Shown: in pieces, positions 27,198 to 36,708 of the stretch
Layout of the letters: the number at the start of each line of letters is the position of its first letter
Position numbering within the stretch: position 1 is the stretch's first letter
Assembly (NCBI RefSeq): GCF_014697025.1
Contig: NZ_JACJRC010000013.1
Location: 91,345 to 155,344 of the forward strand
Direction: 5' to 3'
DNA from: Alkalinema sp. FACHB-956
GTDB lineage: Bacteria > Cyanobacteriota > Cyanobacteriia > Leptolyngbyales > Leptolyngbyaceae
Length of the DNA stretch: 64,000 nt
Made by a program: the position numbers and the translations under genes
The notes under the pieces: generated by a model
Seen by the model: only the letters and a program-made list of their open reading frames with translations
Told to the model about the DNA's origin: nothing
Databases searched by the model: none

Positions 27198-28877
27198 ATG
27201 ATCCCGATCTTGCCTGCGGCCCCAGTTATAACCCCCCCCGCCGAAGTGCGTTCTGTTCCGATCGCTGCGACCCCTTCTCCCCTGTCTGCGATCGCGTCTG
27301 ATGCTCTGACCTCTGCCAATCCTGAAGCGTCTCCCGAAGTCAATCCAGCCCTCGCCCAAATCACCGCCGTTTCCCAGCTGAGCGATGTCAAGCCAACGGA
27401 TTGGGCCTTTCAAGCGCTGCAAAGCCTCGTAGAACGGTATGGCTGTCTGGCGGGCTACCCGGAGCGTACCTTTCGTGGCAACCGGCCCCTGACTCGCTAC
27501 GAATTTGCCGTGGGGCTCAACCAGTGTGTCGATCGGCTCGTAGAGCAAACCGGCCCAGCGATCGCAACGGGGTTATCTGAACCACTGTCTAAACCACTGT
27601 CTAAACCATTCGTGCGAACGGAAGATCTCGCAACCCTCAAACAGTTAAACCAGGAATTCACCTCAGAATTAGCCACCCTGCGCGGCTCGATCGCCAGTCT
27701 CGAACAACGGACTGCCAGCCTCGAACAACAGCAATTTTCAACCACCGTCAAACTCCAGGGACAGGCCGTCTTCGGCTTGGGGGTGGCTGCAGGCGGAAAG
27801 CCACCGGGCAAGGGCGAAAATAACGTCGTTTTAACGGATCTGATTCAGCTCCAATTAGCCTCTTCCTTCCGTCCAGGACGCGATCTATTGCGGGTGGGGC
27901 TCGTGGCCAGCAACTTTGCCAATGACGGCTTTGGTGGGTTTCAGGCACTCAACACCAACATGGCCTTTACCTCCTACCTCGGCAACAATAACCAGTTGCA
28001 GATCAATACGGTGGACTATCGCTTTGCCGTGAACGATCGGCTCGTGTTGGCCTTTCAGCCCGTCGGCTTTACCCTCAGCAGCGTGCTCAGCACCAACTCC
28101 TCCTACGGTGATGCGGGAACGGGTGCAATTTCCCGATTTGCAGCCTTGAACCCGGTTTTGCGGATGGGCAATCTTGATGCGGGAGTGGGTTTGGATTGGC
28201 TGATGTCCAATCGCTGGCGCTTGCAGGTGGCCTATGGCGCGCGATCGGCCAATGATCCGCAGCAAGGACTCTTTGGCTCAGGGCATCAAGCGATCGGGGT
28301 GCAGTTGCTCAATAAACCCAGCGCCAATACGATTTTGGGGTTTACCTACATCAATGCCTACGCCAGCGATGCTCACCTGGATACCTTCACAGGCAGCCAA
28401 AACGCCGATACCTCCGGCGGTATTGAAGCACCCGCAAAAATGCATGCCCTAGCGGCCTCGATGCGTTGGCGGGTATCACCTAAGGTGACGCTGGGGGCTT
28501 GGGGCGGTGCGGTTTTAACCGACTCAACCTTTGGCAGAATCTTTCGCGTGATTACCGATCGGGATGTGCGGCTCAAGGATTTGGGGGCCGTCACCCTCGC
28601 GACGACCTATTTAGTTTCCCTGGGGATTGAGGATCCCTTTGGTAGAATTGGTGATCAATGGGTATTTATGGTCGGACAACCCCCGAAATTAAATGCTGGG
28701 GTCCTCATCGAACGCAGTGATTCAAGTACTTCGCTGCACTTTGAGACGTTCTACCGCATGCGGATCAACGATCATCTTTCCATTGTACCGGGCTTCTTTT
28801 GGGTGACTAATCCGGGGCATATTCGGGAAAATAATGATATTTTTGTCGGCAGTCTGCGGACAACGTTTAATTTCTAG
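27198..28877 (+). CDS. SLH-domain outer-membrane porin (OprB-like)
   Basis: A 559-residue cyanobacterial porin. An S-layer homology domain at about 55-115 (LSDVKPTDWAFQALQSLVERYGCLAGYPERTF, then LTRYEFAVGLNQC) would bind cell-wall polysaccharide. A short coiled coil follows (about 140-175, LATLRGSIASLEQRTASLEQQQ). The rest is a beta-barrel ending in Phe (RTTFNF), as outer-membrane barrels do. The family is annotated as iron-uptake or carbohydrate porins. Unusually, no hydrophobic signal peptide is visible: the protein starts MIPILPAAPVITPPAEV, and the frame is closed upstream by TGA at 27177-27179. Either the 5' end was altered or a start lies elsewhere. Repeats of EPLSKPLSKP occur near 130. 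Confidence 0.85.
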   Translation: MIPILPAAPVITPPAEVRSVPIAATPSPLSAIASDALTSANPEASPEVNPALAQITAVSQLSDVKPTDWAFQALQSLVERYGCLAGYPERTFRGNRPLTRYEFAVGLNQCVDRLVEQTGPAIATGLSEPLSKPLSKPFVRTEDLATLKQLNQEFTSELATLRGSIASLEQRTASLEQQQFSTTVKLQGQAVFGLGVAAGGKPPGKGENNVVLTDLIQLQLASSFRPGRDLLRVGLVASNFANDGFGGFQALNTNMAFTSYLGNNNQLQINTVDYRFAVNDRLVLAFQPVGFTLSSVLSTNSSYGDAGTGAISRFAALNPVLRMGNLDAGVGLDWLMSNRWRLQVAYGARSANDPQQGLFGSGHQAIGVQLLNKPSANTILGFTYINAYASDAHLDTFTGSQNADTSGGIEAPAKMHALAASMRWRVSPKVTLGAWGGAVLTDSTFGRIFRVITDRDVRLKDLGAVTLATTYLVSLGIEDPFGRIGDQWVFMVGQPPKLNAGVLIERSDSSTSLHFETFYRMRINDHLSIVPGFFWVTNPGHIRENNDIFVGSLRTTFNF

Positions 28878-28983
28878 CGATCGCGCGATCGTGGATGATA
28901 CCCATTGCTGATCCTATTCACTATCTCATTCAATCTTGCACTTGACTTGATGCTGATCTAGGTATTGTAGGAGCATAGAAACC

Positions 28984-30048
28984 ATGAAAAAAAGGTTTGT
29001 AGGGATTACTGGCACAGCATTATTCTCAGGATTCTTCTTGATGTTATGGCTTGCATCTCCTGGAATCGCTCAAAATGCTCGACGGGCGACAATTCGCGAG
29101 ATCCTAGACAGCCGCCAAGTCTATATCCAAAACCGACAAGCCCGCGAAAATGATGTCAGTACCGAAGGTCAAACGGTACGAACAGCATCCGCTCGGACGG
29201 GACTTTCTTTTAATGCGCGGGGAGGATTACGGCTGGGGCAACGATCGGCGCTCACCGTGGGCAGTCAATGTGTCCGGCTCATCCAAGGCCAAGTGATGAT
29301 CGGGGGAAGCGTGGGGCGTAATGGCTGCGTCGGGCGGATCGAAGTGCGTCCCTACGGCACGGTGTATGTCATGCAGTTGGATGAGCAGAATCGGGCCCAG
29401 GTAGCCGTCCTAGAGGGGCGCGTTGAAGTGTTTAACAGTGACGATCCGGAGGTCAAGGTCAGTGTGGCTGCCAATCAAGTGGTCACAACCGACAGCGATG
29501 GTAACTTCGTCATCGGCACAGATGCTAAGCCTACGGTGACGCCTCTCAGCCAAGCCCAAATCCAAACAATTACGACCTCTTTGGTACAGGGGTTTCAGGT
29601 GCCCTTGCCGGATCTCGATCGAGTTGCATTTTTGCAGCCGCCCTCGGGCTTTGCCAGTCGTTTCTTGCAGGAAGCGTTACTCGGACGGGAGGGCGATTTT
29701 GATCTCGATACGCAAAAAGGAGAACCTGCACTGCCCCTCATTGTCCAAGGAAACACTGCATTCGGCATTTTTACCCGGACTTCAAACAATGCAGGGACAT
29801 TTACGCCCTCCATTGGCCCAGCGATTCCCATTTCTGTCGATTTTGATAACCAAACCATTAGCATTGGCGGCCAAACCGGCATTTCCAATACCTTTGGACT
29901 GAGTGGGAATAACGCCTCGGGAACGGTAGTCTTACAAACTGGCCAAGTCCTTCAGCTCAATGTGTTTGGGGTTAATAAACAAGAGCCGCCTGTGGGAAGT
30001 TCCCTACCCGGTTCGTTGACTTCTGGCGTGGGCATCCGCGATCGCTAG
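28984..30048 (+). CDS. FecR-domain protein, exported
   Basis: A 354-residue protein with a clear signal peptide (about 1-29, KKRF then a hydrophobic run ending in GIAQ). A FecR-like domain follows at about 35-165: an ETGLSFNARGGLRLGQRSALTVG-type strand region, then VRPYGTVYVMQ and AVLEGRVEVFN. FecR domains in cyanobacteria occur in periplasmic or surface proteins and are not always linked to iron signalling. The C-terminal half (about 230-354) is Gly/Ser/Thr-rich and beta-predicted. It lies 107 bases after the porin gene in the same direction, so both could act at the cell envelope. There is no adjoining sigma factor. Confidence 0.8.
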   Translation: MKKRFVGITGTALFSGFFLMLWLASPGIAQNARRATIREILDSRQVYIQNRQARENDVSTEGQTVRTASARTGLSFNARGGLRLGQRSALTVGSQCVRLIQGQVMIGGSVGRNGCVGRIEVRPYGTVYVMQLDEQNRAQVAVLEGRVEVFNSDDPEVKVSVAANQVVTTDSDGNFVIGTDAKPTVTPLSQAQIQTITTSLVQGFQVPLPDLDRVAFLQPPSGFASRFLQEALLGREGDFDLDTQKGEPALPLIVQGNTAFGIFTRTSNNAGTFTPSIGPAIPISVDFDNQTISIGGQTGISNTFGLSGNNASGTVVLQTGQVLQLNVFGVNKQEPPVGSSLPGSLTSGVGIRDR

Positions 30049-30227
30049 GGCGGCTCTAGGGAAGGAATGCGCTGGGCGGAATGCATCAGATTGTGGACTT
30101 TGGTCGCAGGCTGACGATCGCGGTGTATAGTGAGCCCAAGGATTTTTCCCAGCTAGCTCATAATCTACTGACTCACGATCCACTCGTTCAAAATTCAGTT
30201 TGTTCAAAATCCAGTTAGAGATGCCCT

Positions 30228-31253
30228 ATGGCTCGATCGAACTCGCTTAAGTTCTACATTGCCACCCGCTTGTTGATGGCTCCGTTCATGCTGTGGCTGA
30301 TTACCACCCTGGTCTTTCTGCTGCTGCGAGCCACTCCGGGGGATCCGGCGGATGCACTGCTGGGGCCCAAGGCTTCTCCAGCGGCCAAGGCGGCACTGCG
30401 GGCACAATGCGGGCTCGATAAGTCACTGATTGGGCAGTATGGGGATTACCTCTGGTCGCTCTTACGCCTGGATTTGGGTAAGTCCTGTAGTGGGAAGGGG
30501 ACTGTGGTCTGGGATGTGATTCAGCAGCACTTTCCAGCTACGGCAGAATTAGCGATCGGAAGTTTGGCGATCGCGCTGGTTGTGGGGGTGGCGATCGGAG
30601 CCTTGTCGGCCTCCAAGCCCAATAGCGGTTGGGATACTAGTGGTCGGCTGTTTGGCATCATTACCTATGCCATTCCGCTGTTTTGGTTCGGCATGTTGTT
30701 GCAGTTAATTTTTTCCGTAGGTCTGGGGTTATTTCCCCTCGGCACCCGCTTTCCCACGACGATGCCAACCCCTACAGGTATCACGGGGTTGTATACGATC
30801 GATAGCTTACTCAGTGGCAATTTTCAGCAATTTTTTACAGCGCTGTATTACCTCGCATTGCCTGCATTGTCCCTAGGCGTGTTAATCAGTGGCATTTTTG
30901 AACGGATTGTTCGGGTCAATTTGAAACAAACCTTGCAAGCAGATTACGTGGAAGCAGCACGGGCGCGGGGCATTCCAGAACGGCGAATTCTTTGGAACCA
31001 TGCCTTTCGCAACACCTTAATTCCCGTCGTCACCATTTTGGGATTAACGCTGGCGGCAATGCTGGGGGGCGCGATTTTAACGGAAGTGACCTTCTCCTGG
31101 CCCGGTTTAGCCAATCGTCTGTACCGCGCAATCGCCCAACGGGATTATGCCGTGGTGCAGGGGATTGTTGTCTTTTTTGCGGCCATTGTTGCGATCGCTA
31201 GTATTGCCATTGACATTATCAACGCCTACATCGATCCTAGAATTCGCTACTAA
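30228..31253 (+). CDS. ABC transporter permease (DppB/OppB type)
   Basis: An inner-membrane permease of 341 residues of the dipeptide/oligopeptide/nickel family. The N-terminal signature (LLMAPFMLWLITTLVFLLLRATPGDPAD) is typical, and the EAA loop that contacts the ATPase is visible in DYVEAARARGIPERRILWNHAFRNTLIPV. About six hydrophobic segments are present. The partner permease, ATPases and binding protein are not in the window; cyanobacteria often have these genes scattered. The start at 30228 follows a weak AGAG ribosome site. Confidence 0.9.
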   Translation: MARSNSLKFYIATRLLMAPFMLWLITTLVFLLLRATPGDPADALLGPKASPAAKAALRAQCGLDKSLIGQYGDYLWSLLRLDLGKSCSGKGTVVWDVIQQHFPATAELAIGSLAIALVVGVAIGALSASKPNSGWDTSGRLFGIITYAIPLFWFGMLLQLIFSVGLGLFPLGTRFPTTMPTPTGITGLYTIDSLLSGNFQQFFTALYYLALPALSLGVLISGIFERIVRVNLKQTLQADYVEAARARGIPERRILWNHAFRNTLIPVVTILGLTLAAMLGGAILTEVTFSWPGLANRLYRAIAQRDYAVVQGIVVFFAAIVAIASIAIDIINAYIDPRIRY

Positions 31254-31428
31254 AAGGCGACTCAGAGGCGACTCAGACGCGATTCAGGGCTGGGAGGTTC
31301 GGTTATGACCCCGTGCGATCGGAAGAATTTCACGTTAAGATGCATCGGTGTATAGAGACACTGCGGCTTGCTAGTGTTTTGCTATACCTGCCACAGGATA
31401 CGACCCTGCCACACAACTCAACTGCGCC

Positions 31429-32229
31429 ATGATTGAACTCTACCAATTTGAAATGTCTAGCTATGCCGAGAAAGTTCGGCTCATTCTAGATTACAAAGGT
31501 CTGGATTACAAAAAAGTCGAAGTGACGCCCGGTGTGGGACAGATCGAAATTTTCCAACTGTCGGGCCAGCGCCAAGTTCCCGTGATTAAAGACGAGGGAA
31601 CCGTGGTGGCCGATTCCACCGCGATCGCGGAATACCTCGATCGGCGCTACCCAGACAAGCCGATTATTCCGACCCAAAGCCTGCAACGGGGCCAATGCCG
31701 AGTCATGGAGCAGTGGGCCGATGAAATTTTTGGGATTAATGCCCGCAAAGGGTTAATTGCAACCTTGGCGCAAAATAGTGCTTTCCGCACCGCTTTGCTA
31801 CCCAATGCCACGCCGGATGTGTTGAAGAATTTAGTCACTTCTTTGCCGTCCTTAGATTTTCTAGGGAATCTGGGCGCACCCGTCGGACTGTCACCGGATC
31901 AAATCAAAGCGGAACTGCGACAGAATTTAAGCTGGCTGTGCGATATCCTGTCGGAGCAACCTTACTTGGTGGGCAACGAGCCAACGTTGGCAGATTTTGC
32001 GGTTGCGGGGGTGAGTCTGTACATCAAGATTCCCACGGGCAATTACCTGAATGTGTCGGAAAGCCTTAAGGGACAAGGCGTACCGGGTATTGCTGACAAT
32101 CCGCTGTTTGATGGGTTCTGGGCTTGGCGCGATAAGCTTTACAGCGATTTCCGGAAGATCACCGTGCCGGATACCTTTACCGCGAATAATGGTGGCGCAT
32201 CCCGTCCGACTTCCATTAGCATTGATTAG
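31429..32229 (+). CDS. glutathione S-transferase family protein
   Basis: 266 residues with an N-terminal thioredoxin-like GST domain (IELYQFEMSSYAEKVRLIL, then the cis-proline QVPVI at about 47-51 and the glutathione-binding DSTAIAEYLDRRYP) and an all-helical C-terminal domain (about 90-240, with LVGNEPTLADFAVAGV, the family N-capping box). The substrate is unknown. Ser11 or Tyr12 in MSSYAEK are candidate catalytic residues; there is no CxxC. It is a single gene with its own upstream gap of 175 bases. Confidence 0.9.
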   Translation: MIELYQFEMSSYAEKVRLILDYKGLDYKKVEVTPGVGQIEIFQLSGQRQVPVIKDEGTVVADSTAIAEYLDRRYPDKPIIPTQSLQRGQCRVMEQWADEIFGINARKGLIATLAQNSAFRTALLPNATPDVLKNLVTSLPSLDFLGNLGAPVGLSPDQIKAELRQNLSWLCDILSEQPYLVGNEPTLADFAVAGVSLYIKIPTGNYLNVSESLKGQGVPGIADNPLFDGFWAWRDKLYSDFRKITVPDTFTANNGGASRPTSISID

Positions 32230-32356
32230 CTGCTTTGACGGGATTGGGCGAGTTCGGAAGATCCGACTGAAATCATTGATTGACTGGGGTTTTAGCGATC
32301 GGGCTGAGGCCCCATTATTCTTCAAGACGCCCCCTGATTATTCAAATAGTGGTCAT

Positions 32357-32575
32357 TCATTTACGATCGCGCCAGATTGGACGATCGAAGTGCTTTCTCC
32401 GGATCAAAGTCAAACAAAAGTCACTAGAAATATTTTGCATTGTTTCAAGCATGGAACCCAAATGGGCTGGTTAATTGACCCGGCTGAGCAATGTGTCTTT
32501 GTTTATTCGCCGGATCAGCCCACCACGGTCTACGATGAAATCCCTACCAGATTACCTGTTCCACCCTTCGCCTAG
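32357..32575 (+). pseudogene. Uma2-family endonuclease C-terminal fragment
   Basis: The frame encodes IAPDWTIEVLSPDQSQTKV, then NILHCFKHGTQMGWLIDP and VFVYSPDQPTTVYDE, the C-terminal part of a Uma2 (DUF820, PD-(D/E)XK-like) protein. The N-terminal half, including the first part of the nuclease fold, is missing, and the residues before 32357 do not resemble the family. It directly follows the GST gene and is probably dead. Confidence 0.75.
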
Positions 32576-32654
32576 GACTTCCATCTGACGATCTCAGATC
32601 TCTTGGGTTGGTTATCGGAGTAAGGGCGTGGTTGGGAAACCCTAATTAATGGCG

Positions 32655-33731
32655 TTAGTAACCATCGATCGACCAGTGGGGTGCATCGGAAGGTAACTTG
32701 TAAACGCCGTAGGTAGCCCCCACATCCCACAGTTGTTGATTGTCAAAGGAATTGGTTGGTTTGGTAATTGTGACAATCTTACCGTTGGCATCTTGAATTT
32801 TCAGCGTATCCTTCCATTCAATATACCAATCGATCGCGTACCCCAATGTGTGATTCGATCGTAAAGCTGGAGGATAGGCAATATCATAGGTTCTGACCAT
32901 CACCTCAGCGGCTTTCACCGCTAAATCTACCGTGTAGTGCATCCAATCAATTTCAATACCTGGAAAGGTTGGAACATCCCGTGGGTCAAGGGTCTTGACA
33001 AATACCTTGTAGGAATAATGCATCAAGTGCACCCGTTCCAGAGGCCGCAGGGTATTATTGATTTCGATCGCTGCACCCGCATCCCGTAGCGCCTTGTCAA
33101 AGGCCCGTACCCGTTGCCGAAAGGGAGAAGCCAAGTCATCGATCGACACACTGGCAGGCCGAAACTTTACCCATTCCGGGCCACTCAGTCGCTGGCGCAG
33201 GCGACGGCTAAACTCTGTGAGAATATTTAACCCAGGTTCAAAATCCGTTCCCAATTTTTTCTTAGTCTTATCCGAAAGTTTTTGGGCCAGCGTTGCTAGA
33301 AACGTTGGTTCAAGTTGTTTATAAGCTTGAATTAACGCCCTTGTACTGTTTGCCCCAAAATCGCCATCCAATTTCAGAGCGGGTTTCAGTCCAGCCGTCT
33401 CATTCAGGGTCTTCTGAAGATCGATCGTTTCATCCAAGCCATAATTCAGCGCTTGCAACAGCCGAGCCGCCGTCAGGTTCGCAACGTAGAAAATAAAGCC
33501 TTGCTTCAGGGCCGTTTGATAAGTCGCGGCATCCACGACCCCCGTCACGGGTAACTTACTGGTGGTTTGGTAGGTGCGGGTTGCAGTTTCCGTGGCACGA
33601 CCAAAGTCGCCATCTGCCGTTCCCACGGGCAGCCCATTGGCCTGCAAAAACTTCTGCCAAGCGGCAACGGGCTCACCATAGGAACCCCGCCGAATTTGGA
33701 CTAATCCCAATACTGTTGCATTAAACGCCAT
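32655..33731 (-). CDS. peptidoglycan-binding, M15-like peptidase protein
   Basis: 358 residues. Two peptidoglycan-binding type 1 repeats occur at about 10-70 (LVQIRRGSYGEPVAAWQKFLQANG) and 87-150 (LQKTLNETAG, then LDGDFGANSTRALIQAYKQ). A C-terminal region (about 205-358) resembles D-Ala-D-Ala carboxypeptidase/M15-like proteins: RSNHTLGYAIDWYIEW resembles the SxHxxGxAxD zinc motif, and the end has DAPHWS. No signal peptide is evident, so it may be released by lysis or by a non-Sec route, as for phage endolysin-like or contractile-tail enzymes. That is inference. It stands alone. Confidence 0.8.
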   Translation of the reverse strand: MAFNATVLGLVQIRRGSYGEPVAAWQKFLQANGLPVGTADGDFGRATETATRTYQTTSKLPVTGVVDAATYQTALKQGFIFYVANLTAARLLQALNYGLDETIDLQKTLNETAGLKPALKLDGDFGANSTRALIQAYKQLEPTFLATLAQKLSDKTKKKLGTDFEPGLNILTEFSRRLRQRLSGPEWVKFRPASVSIDDLASPFRQRVRAFDKALRDAGAAIEINNTLRPLERVHLMHYSYKVFVKTLDPRDVPTFPGIEIDWMHYTVDLAVKAAEVMVRTYDIAYPPALRSNHTLGYAIDWYIEWKDTLKIQDANGKIVTITKPTNSFDNQQLWDVGATYGVYKLPSDAPHWSIDGY

Positions 33732-33983
33732 AACCCTTGATTCCTACTTGATTCCCACTTGATTTCCATACGTCTTGCGAAAACCAACGTGATGGTGCGG
33801 ATCACAAGGTTTATTTCACAAGGTTTGCCTTGAACCAGAGACCTCGCATCAGCCTGTTTCAAGTGCTGTCTCACATTGTATGCAGAGTTCCTGCGATCGA
33901 CGGACATTGTGCCAGAAAACTATAGCACTTGTTGCAAAATGCAACCCAACACGGAAACAATTGCAGACCCCAATCTCACCCCC

Positions 33984-34424
33984 CTACTCACCACTGACTT
34001 GAAAGAAAACCGTGCGCTGGCGTGGCCCATCCAAATCCAGCAATAGAACGGATTGATAGGTACCCAGGGCCAACTTGCCATCCACGATCGGAATCATTTC
34101 GCTCGTACTCAGCACCATCGCCATCAGGTGGGAGTGGGCATTCATGGGTTCATCCGGGGGAATATTCGGGCGTAAATGTAAATCGTTATGGAGGTAGCGA
34201 TCCGTGGAAGGAGCCAATTTGTTGAGAAAGACTTTGATATCTTCGAGCAACCGTTCTTCATCTTCGTTAATTGCCAAGGCCGTCGTGGTGTGGCGCGAAA
34301 ACACGATCGCATGGCCATTCTGAATCTGAGTGGTCGCGATAAAGTCTTGCAAGGGCTGCGTAAGATTGTGCAGGGTGATGCCTTCTCCGGTTTCCAGTTC
34401 CCAGAGGGTATGAACAATTGGCAT
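33984..34424 (-). CDS. YjbQ family (UPF0047) protein
   Basis: 146 residues from the ATG at 34424 (MPIVHTLWELETGEG), which has an AAGGA ribosome site on the minus strand; a further upstream start adds atypical residues. The fold is the small beta-barrel YjbQ/UPF0047 family, which has weak thiamine-phosphate-synthase activity in E. coli. Family marks are IVFSRHTTTALAINEDE, YLHNDLHLRPNIPPDE with NAHSHL, and LGTYQSVLLLDLDGPRQR. Its true role is unknown. It is divergent from the PsiE gene. Confidence 0.9.
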   Translation of the reverse strand: MPIVHTLWELETGEGITLHNLTQPLQDFIATTQIQNGHAIVFSRHTTTALAINEDEERLLEDIKVFLNKLAPSTDRYLHNDLHLRPNIPPDEPMNAHSHLMAMVLSTSEMIPIVDGKLALGTYQSVLLLDLDGPRQRTVFFQVSGE

Positions 34425-34614
34425 TTCGTGCGGTTCCTTGTAGAGTTCCTCTATATTCTCCCTGAAAACCCGCAGCACAAGGGCATCTTCTCCCCAATCA
34501 AGGTAGATCGGCGGGATTTGTTAATTTGAGCCATGACATTCTCTAATCGGAAAGGGCTTGCAGAAGCCTAGCACCAGCCGTTTCAATAAAGGAACCCTTC
34601 ACGAGGAGCCATCC

Positions 34615-35172
34615 ATGCAGGAAGCATTACAAACCCTGATGACTCAAATTAGCCGGATACGTATTGTCCGTGCTCTGGAAACTGTACAAGACATGATCGT
34701 TGTTTCCCTATGCATTGGCTTGTTTATTGTGATGGTGATTCAGTTGCGAGATATGTTTTTCTCCCTGTTACCTCCACTGCACTTCCATGAAGTGGCAGCC
34801 GATATTTTATTTCTTCTAATTCTGGTGGAAATCTTTCGACTCTTGATTATCTATCTGCAAGAGCAACGCATTTCCATTGGAGTTGCGGTCGAGGTTGCGA
34901 TCGTCTCTGCCTTGCGTGAAGTCCTAGTGCATGGAGTGCTGGAAATCCATTGGCAGCAAATGCTCTCGACCTGCGCATTCTTGATTGTCATGGCGGTGTT
35001 GCTCATTGTTCGAGTCTGGTTACCCCCCACCTTTGAGGGCATTGACCCAGAGCGGCAAGTCTCTGCCCGTCGTCGGCAAAGCCCGATTGGCCAAAGCCCG
35101 ATTGGCCAAAGCACAATCAACCAAAGCCCGATTGGCCAAAGCGCGATCGGGTTAGGCTGGAATGAACATTAA
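34615..35172 (+). CDS. PsiE-family membrane protein
   Basis: 185 residues from ATG 34615 (MQEALQTLMTQ), preceded by GAGGAG. Four hydrophobic segments are predicted (about 30-50, 62-80, 95-115, 125-140), with the PsiE hallmarks HEVAADILFLLILVEIFRLLIIYLQEQRISI and EVAIVSALREVLV. E. coli PsiE is phosphate-starvation inducible, but its function is unknown. The C-terminus consists of the degenerate repeat SPIGQ x4-5, encoded by a 15-base tandem repeat. A second PsiE-family gene lies in the nitrate locus at 53608. Confidence 0.85.
   Translation: MQEALQTLMTQISRIRIVRALETVQDMIVVSLCIGLFIVMVIQLRDMFFSLLPPLHFHEVAADILFLLILVEIFRLLIIYLQEQRISIGVAVEVAIVSALREVLVHGVLEIHWQQMLSTCAFLIVMAVLLIVRVWLPPTFEGIDPERQVSARRRQSPIGQSPIGQSTINQSPIGQSAIGLGWNEH
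35077..35151 (+). repeat. 15-bp coding tandem repeat, 5 copies
   Basis: CAAAGCCCGATTGGC is repeated five times in phase (35077-35091, 35092-35106, 35107-35121, 35122-35136, 35137-35151; copies three and five diverged). It encodes Q-S-P-I-G units at the C-terminus of the PsiE protein. Copy number may vary between strains. Confidence 0.9.
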
Positions 35173-35253
35173 CTGGATGCGGCAAAGGATGGGTTGAAAG
35201 CATCTCTCGCCCCTCTCAACCCATCCAACCCAGATGCCGCACTAGAAGCTAAA

Positions 35254-35967
35254 CTAGAGGCCACATTGCTGCACTCGATTGAGAAATGACGCCCCAAACA
35301 GGGCAGTCGCATCCTCAGTCACGGCCCGATCGCCAAAATCCCCCGTGGACTTGATGGGCAGGGGAAAGGCACCTTCCGGAACATCCGTTGCCCGTCGGAT
35401 CGGCTTCGCGGGTTCCAAGCCTTTATTTCGTTCTTGCCCCCCCTGCCAACCCACTTGCTGGATAAACGTCTGCCACGCCTGGGGCTTTATTTTTCGGATA
35501 GATAATTGTGATGGGGAATCCGTCGATGCAGAGGAGGATTGCACCGTAGACAGTTGCGCTGTAGACAATTGGCCTGACGATCGTGGGACTAAAGGGCCTG
35601 ACTTTGAAGACGATGGGCCTAGAACCTGTTGACGAATACGATTCTGAGCACTGAAGCCGAACCGACCCTGACTATATTTATTCCACAATGAATTAATAGT
35701 CGCGAGATCTTGGCAAGGAAAGTCTTCTACGGCATCCTGAGTGAGTAAGTCATCCCCCACCGTTCGATGTTCGCTACGGAGCGATGCAGCAAAAATGAGA
35801 TTCTGAGTTTCAGCGGCGGCGGCTTCCCACTGCTGGGCGGCCAAAAATTTTTCGATCGGATGATAATCTATCCCCACAGCGGAATGGGAACTGCCATTGG
35901 AAACAAACGGCAAAGAGATTGCGCCTAGGGTCATGGCCCCCGCAATCATTGAACTGAGATGCACCAT
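35254..35967 (-). CDS. GUN4-domain protein with N-terminal hydrophobic segment
   Basis: 237 residues. The GUN4 domain spans about 34-235: YHPIEKFLAAQQWEAAAAETQNLIF, the FPCQDLATINSLWNKYSQGRFGFSAQ block, VGW, and the ending FLNRVQQCGL. Genuine GUN4 binds Mg-protoporphyrin and activates Mg-chelatase; cyanobacteria also carry many GUN4-like paralogues fused to other modules. Here the domain is interrupted by a Ser/Gln-rich insertion (about 118-155), and the N-terminal 25 residues look like a signal or membrane anchor (MIAGAMTLGAISLPFV). So this is probably a paralogue, not the chlorophyll-synthesis GUN4. It is divergent from ppa. Confidence 0.82.
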   Translation of the reverse strand: MVHLSSMIAGAMTLGAISLPFVSNGSSHSAVGIDYHPIEKFLAAQQWEAAAAETQNLIFAASLRSEHRTVGDDLLTQDAVEDFPCQDLATINSLWNKYSQGRFGFSAQNRIRQQVLGPSSSKSGPLVPRSSGQLSTAQLSTVQSSSASTDSPSQLSIRKIKPQAWQTFIQQVGWQGGQERNKGLEPAKPIRRATDVPEGAFPLPIKSTGDFGDRAVTEDATALFGASFLNRVQQCGL

Positions 35968-36074
35968 AGAAAATAATCCCCAATCGTCAGGAATTAGACT
36001 TGAACATGAAGTAGTAGATAGATCCAGTCTTCCCCTACAATCGATTTCGGTAACAAATTGCTTGGAGAACCGCA

Positions 36075-36587
36075 GTGGTAGATCTATCTCGCATTCCTGC
36101 TCAGCCCAAAGCCGGACTGATCAACGTTTTGATTGAAATTCCCGCAGGCAGCAAGAACAAGTACGAGTTTGACAAGGATCTGAATGCCTTCGCCCTCGAT
36201 CGCGTACTCTATGCCTCGGTGATGTACCCCTACGACTACGGGTTTGTCCCCAATACTCTGGCTGATGATGGCGATCCGCTGGATGGCATGGTGATCATGG
36301 ATCAACCCACGTTTCCCGGCTGTGTGATTGCGGCGCGCCCGATCGGGATGCTGGAAATGATTGACGGGGGCGATCGGGACGAGAAGATCCTCTGTGTTCC
36401 AGATAAGGATCCCCGTTATGCAAATGTGAAGTCCATTAAAGATATTCCCCAGCACCGTTTGGACGAAATTGCGGAATTTTTCCAGACCTATAAAAACCTG
36501 GAGAAGAAGTCCGTCGAAATTTTGGGCTGGAAAGATGTGGACGCTGTGATGCCGCTGGTAGAGCAGTGCATCCAAGCTGCTAGCTAG
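36075..36587 (+). CDS. ppa: inorganic pyrophosphatase, family I
   Basis: Hydrolyses pyrophosphate to phosphate, pulling biosynthetic reactions forward. 170 residues with the family I motifs: [14 protein letters not shown], the metal-binding DGDPLDGMV (family signature D-[SGDN]-D-[PE]-[LIVMF]-D) and [18 protein letters not shown]. The start is a GTG at 36075; this gives the standard N-terminus [18 protein letters not shown]. It is divergent from the GUN4-domain gene. Confidence 0.96.
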   Translation: MVDLSRIPAQPKAGLINVLIEIPAGSKNKYEFDKDLNAFALDRVLYASVMYPYDYGFVPNTLADDGDPLDGMVIMDQPTFPGCVIAARPIGMLEMIDGGDRDEKILCVPDKDPRYANVKSIKDIPQHRLDEIAEFFQTYKNLEKKSVEILGWKDVDAVMPLVEQCIQAAS

Positions 36588-36708
36588 ACCCATCCTCCTT
36601 GGCAATGACCACCCGCCACCCTTCCCATAGACGGGAAGGGGCTGGAATTGATGGAATAGCAATCATCGGGGGGAGCAACTTGTTGGAGCAATTGAGCTCG
36701 CTGATTTA

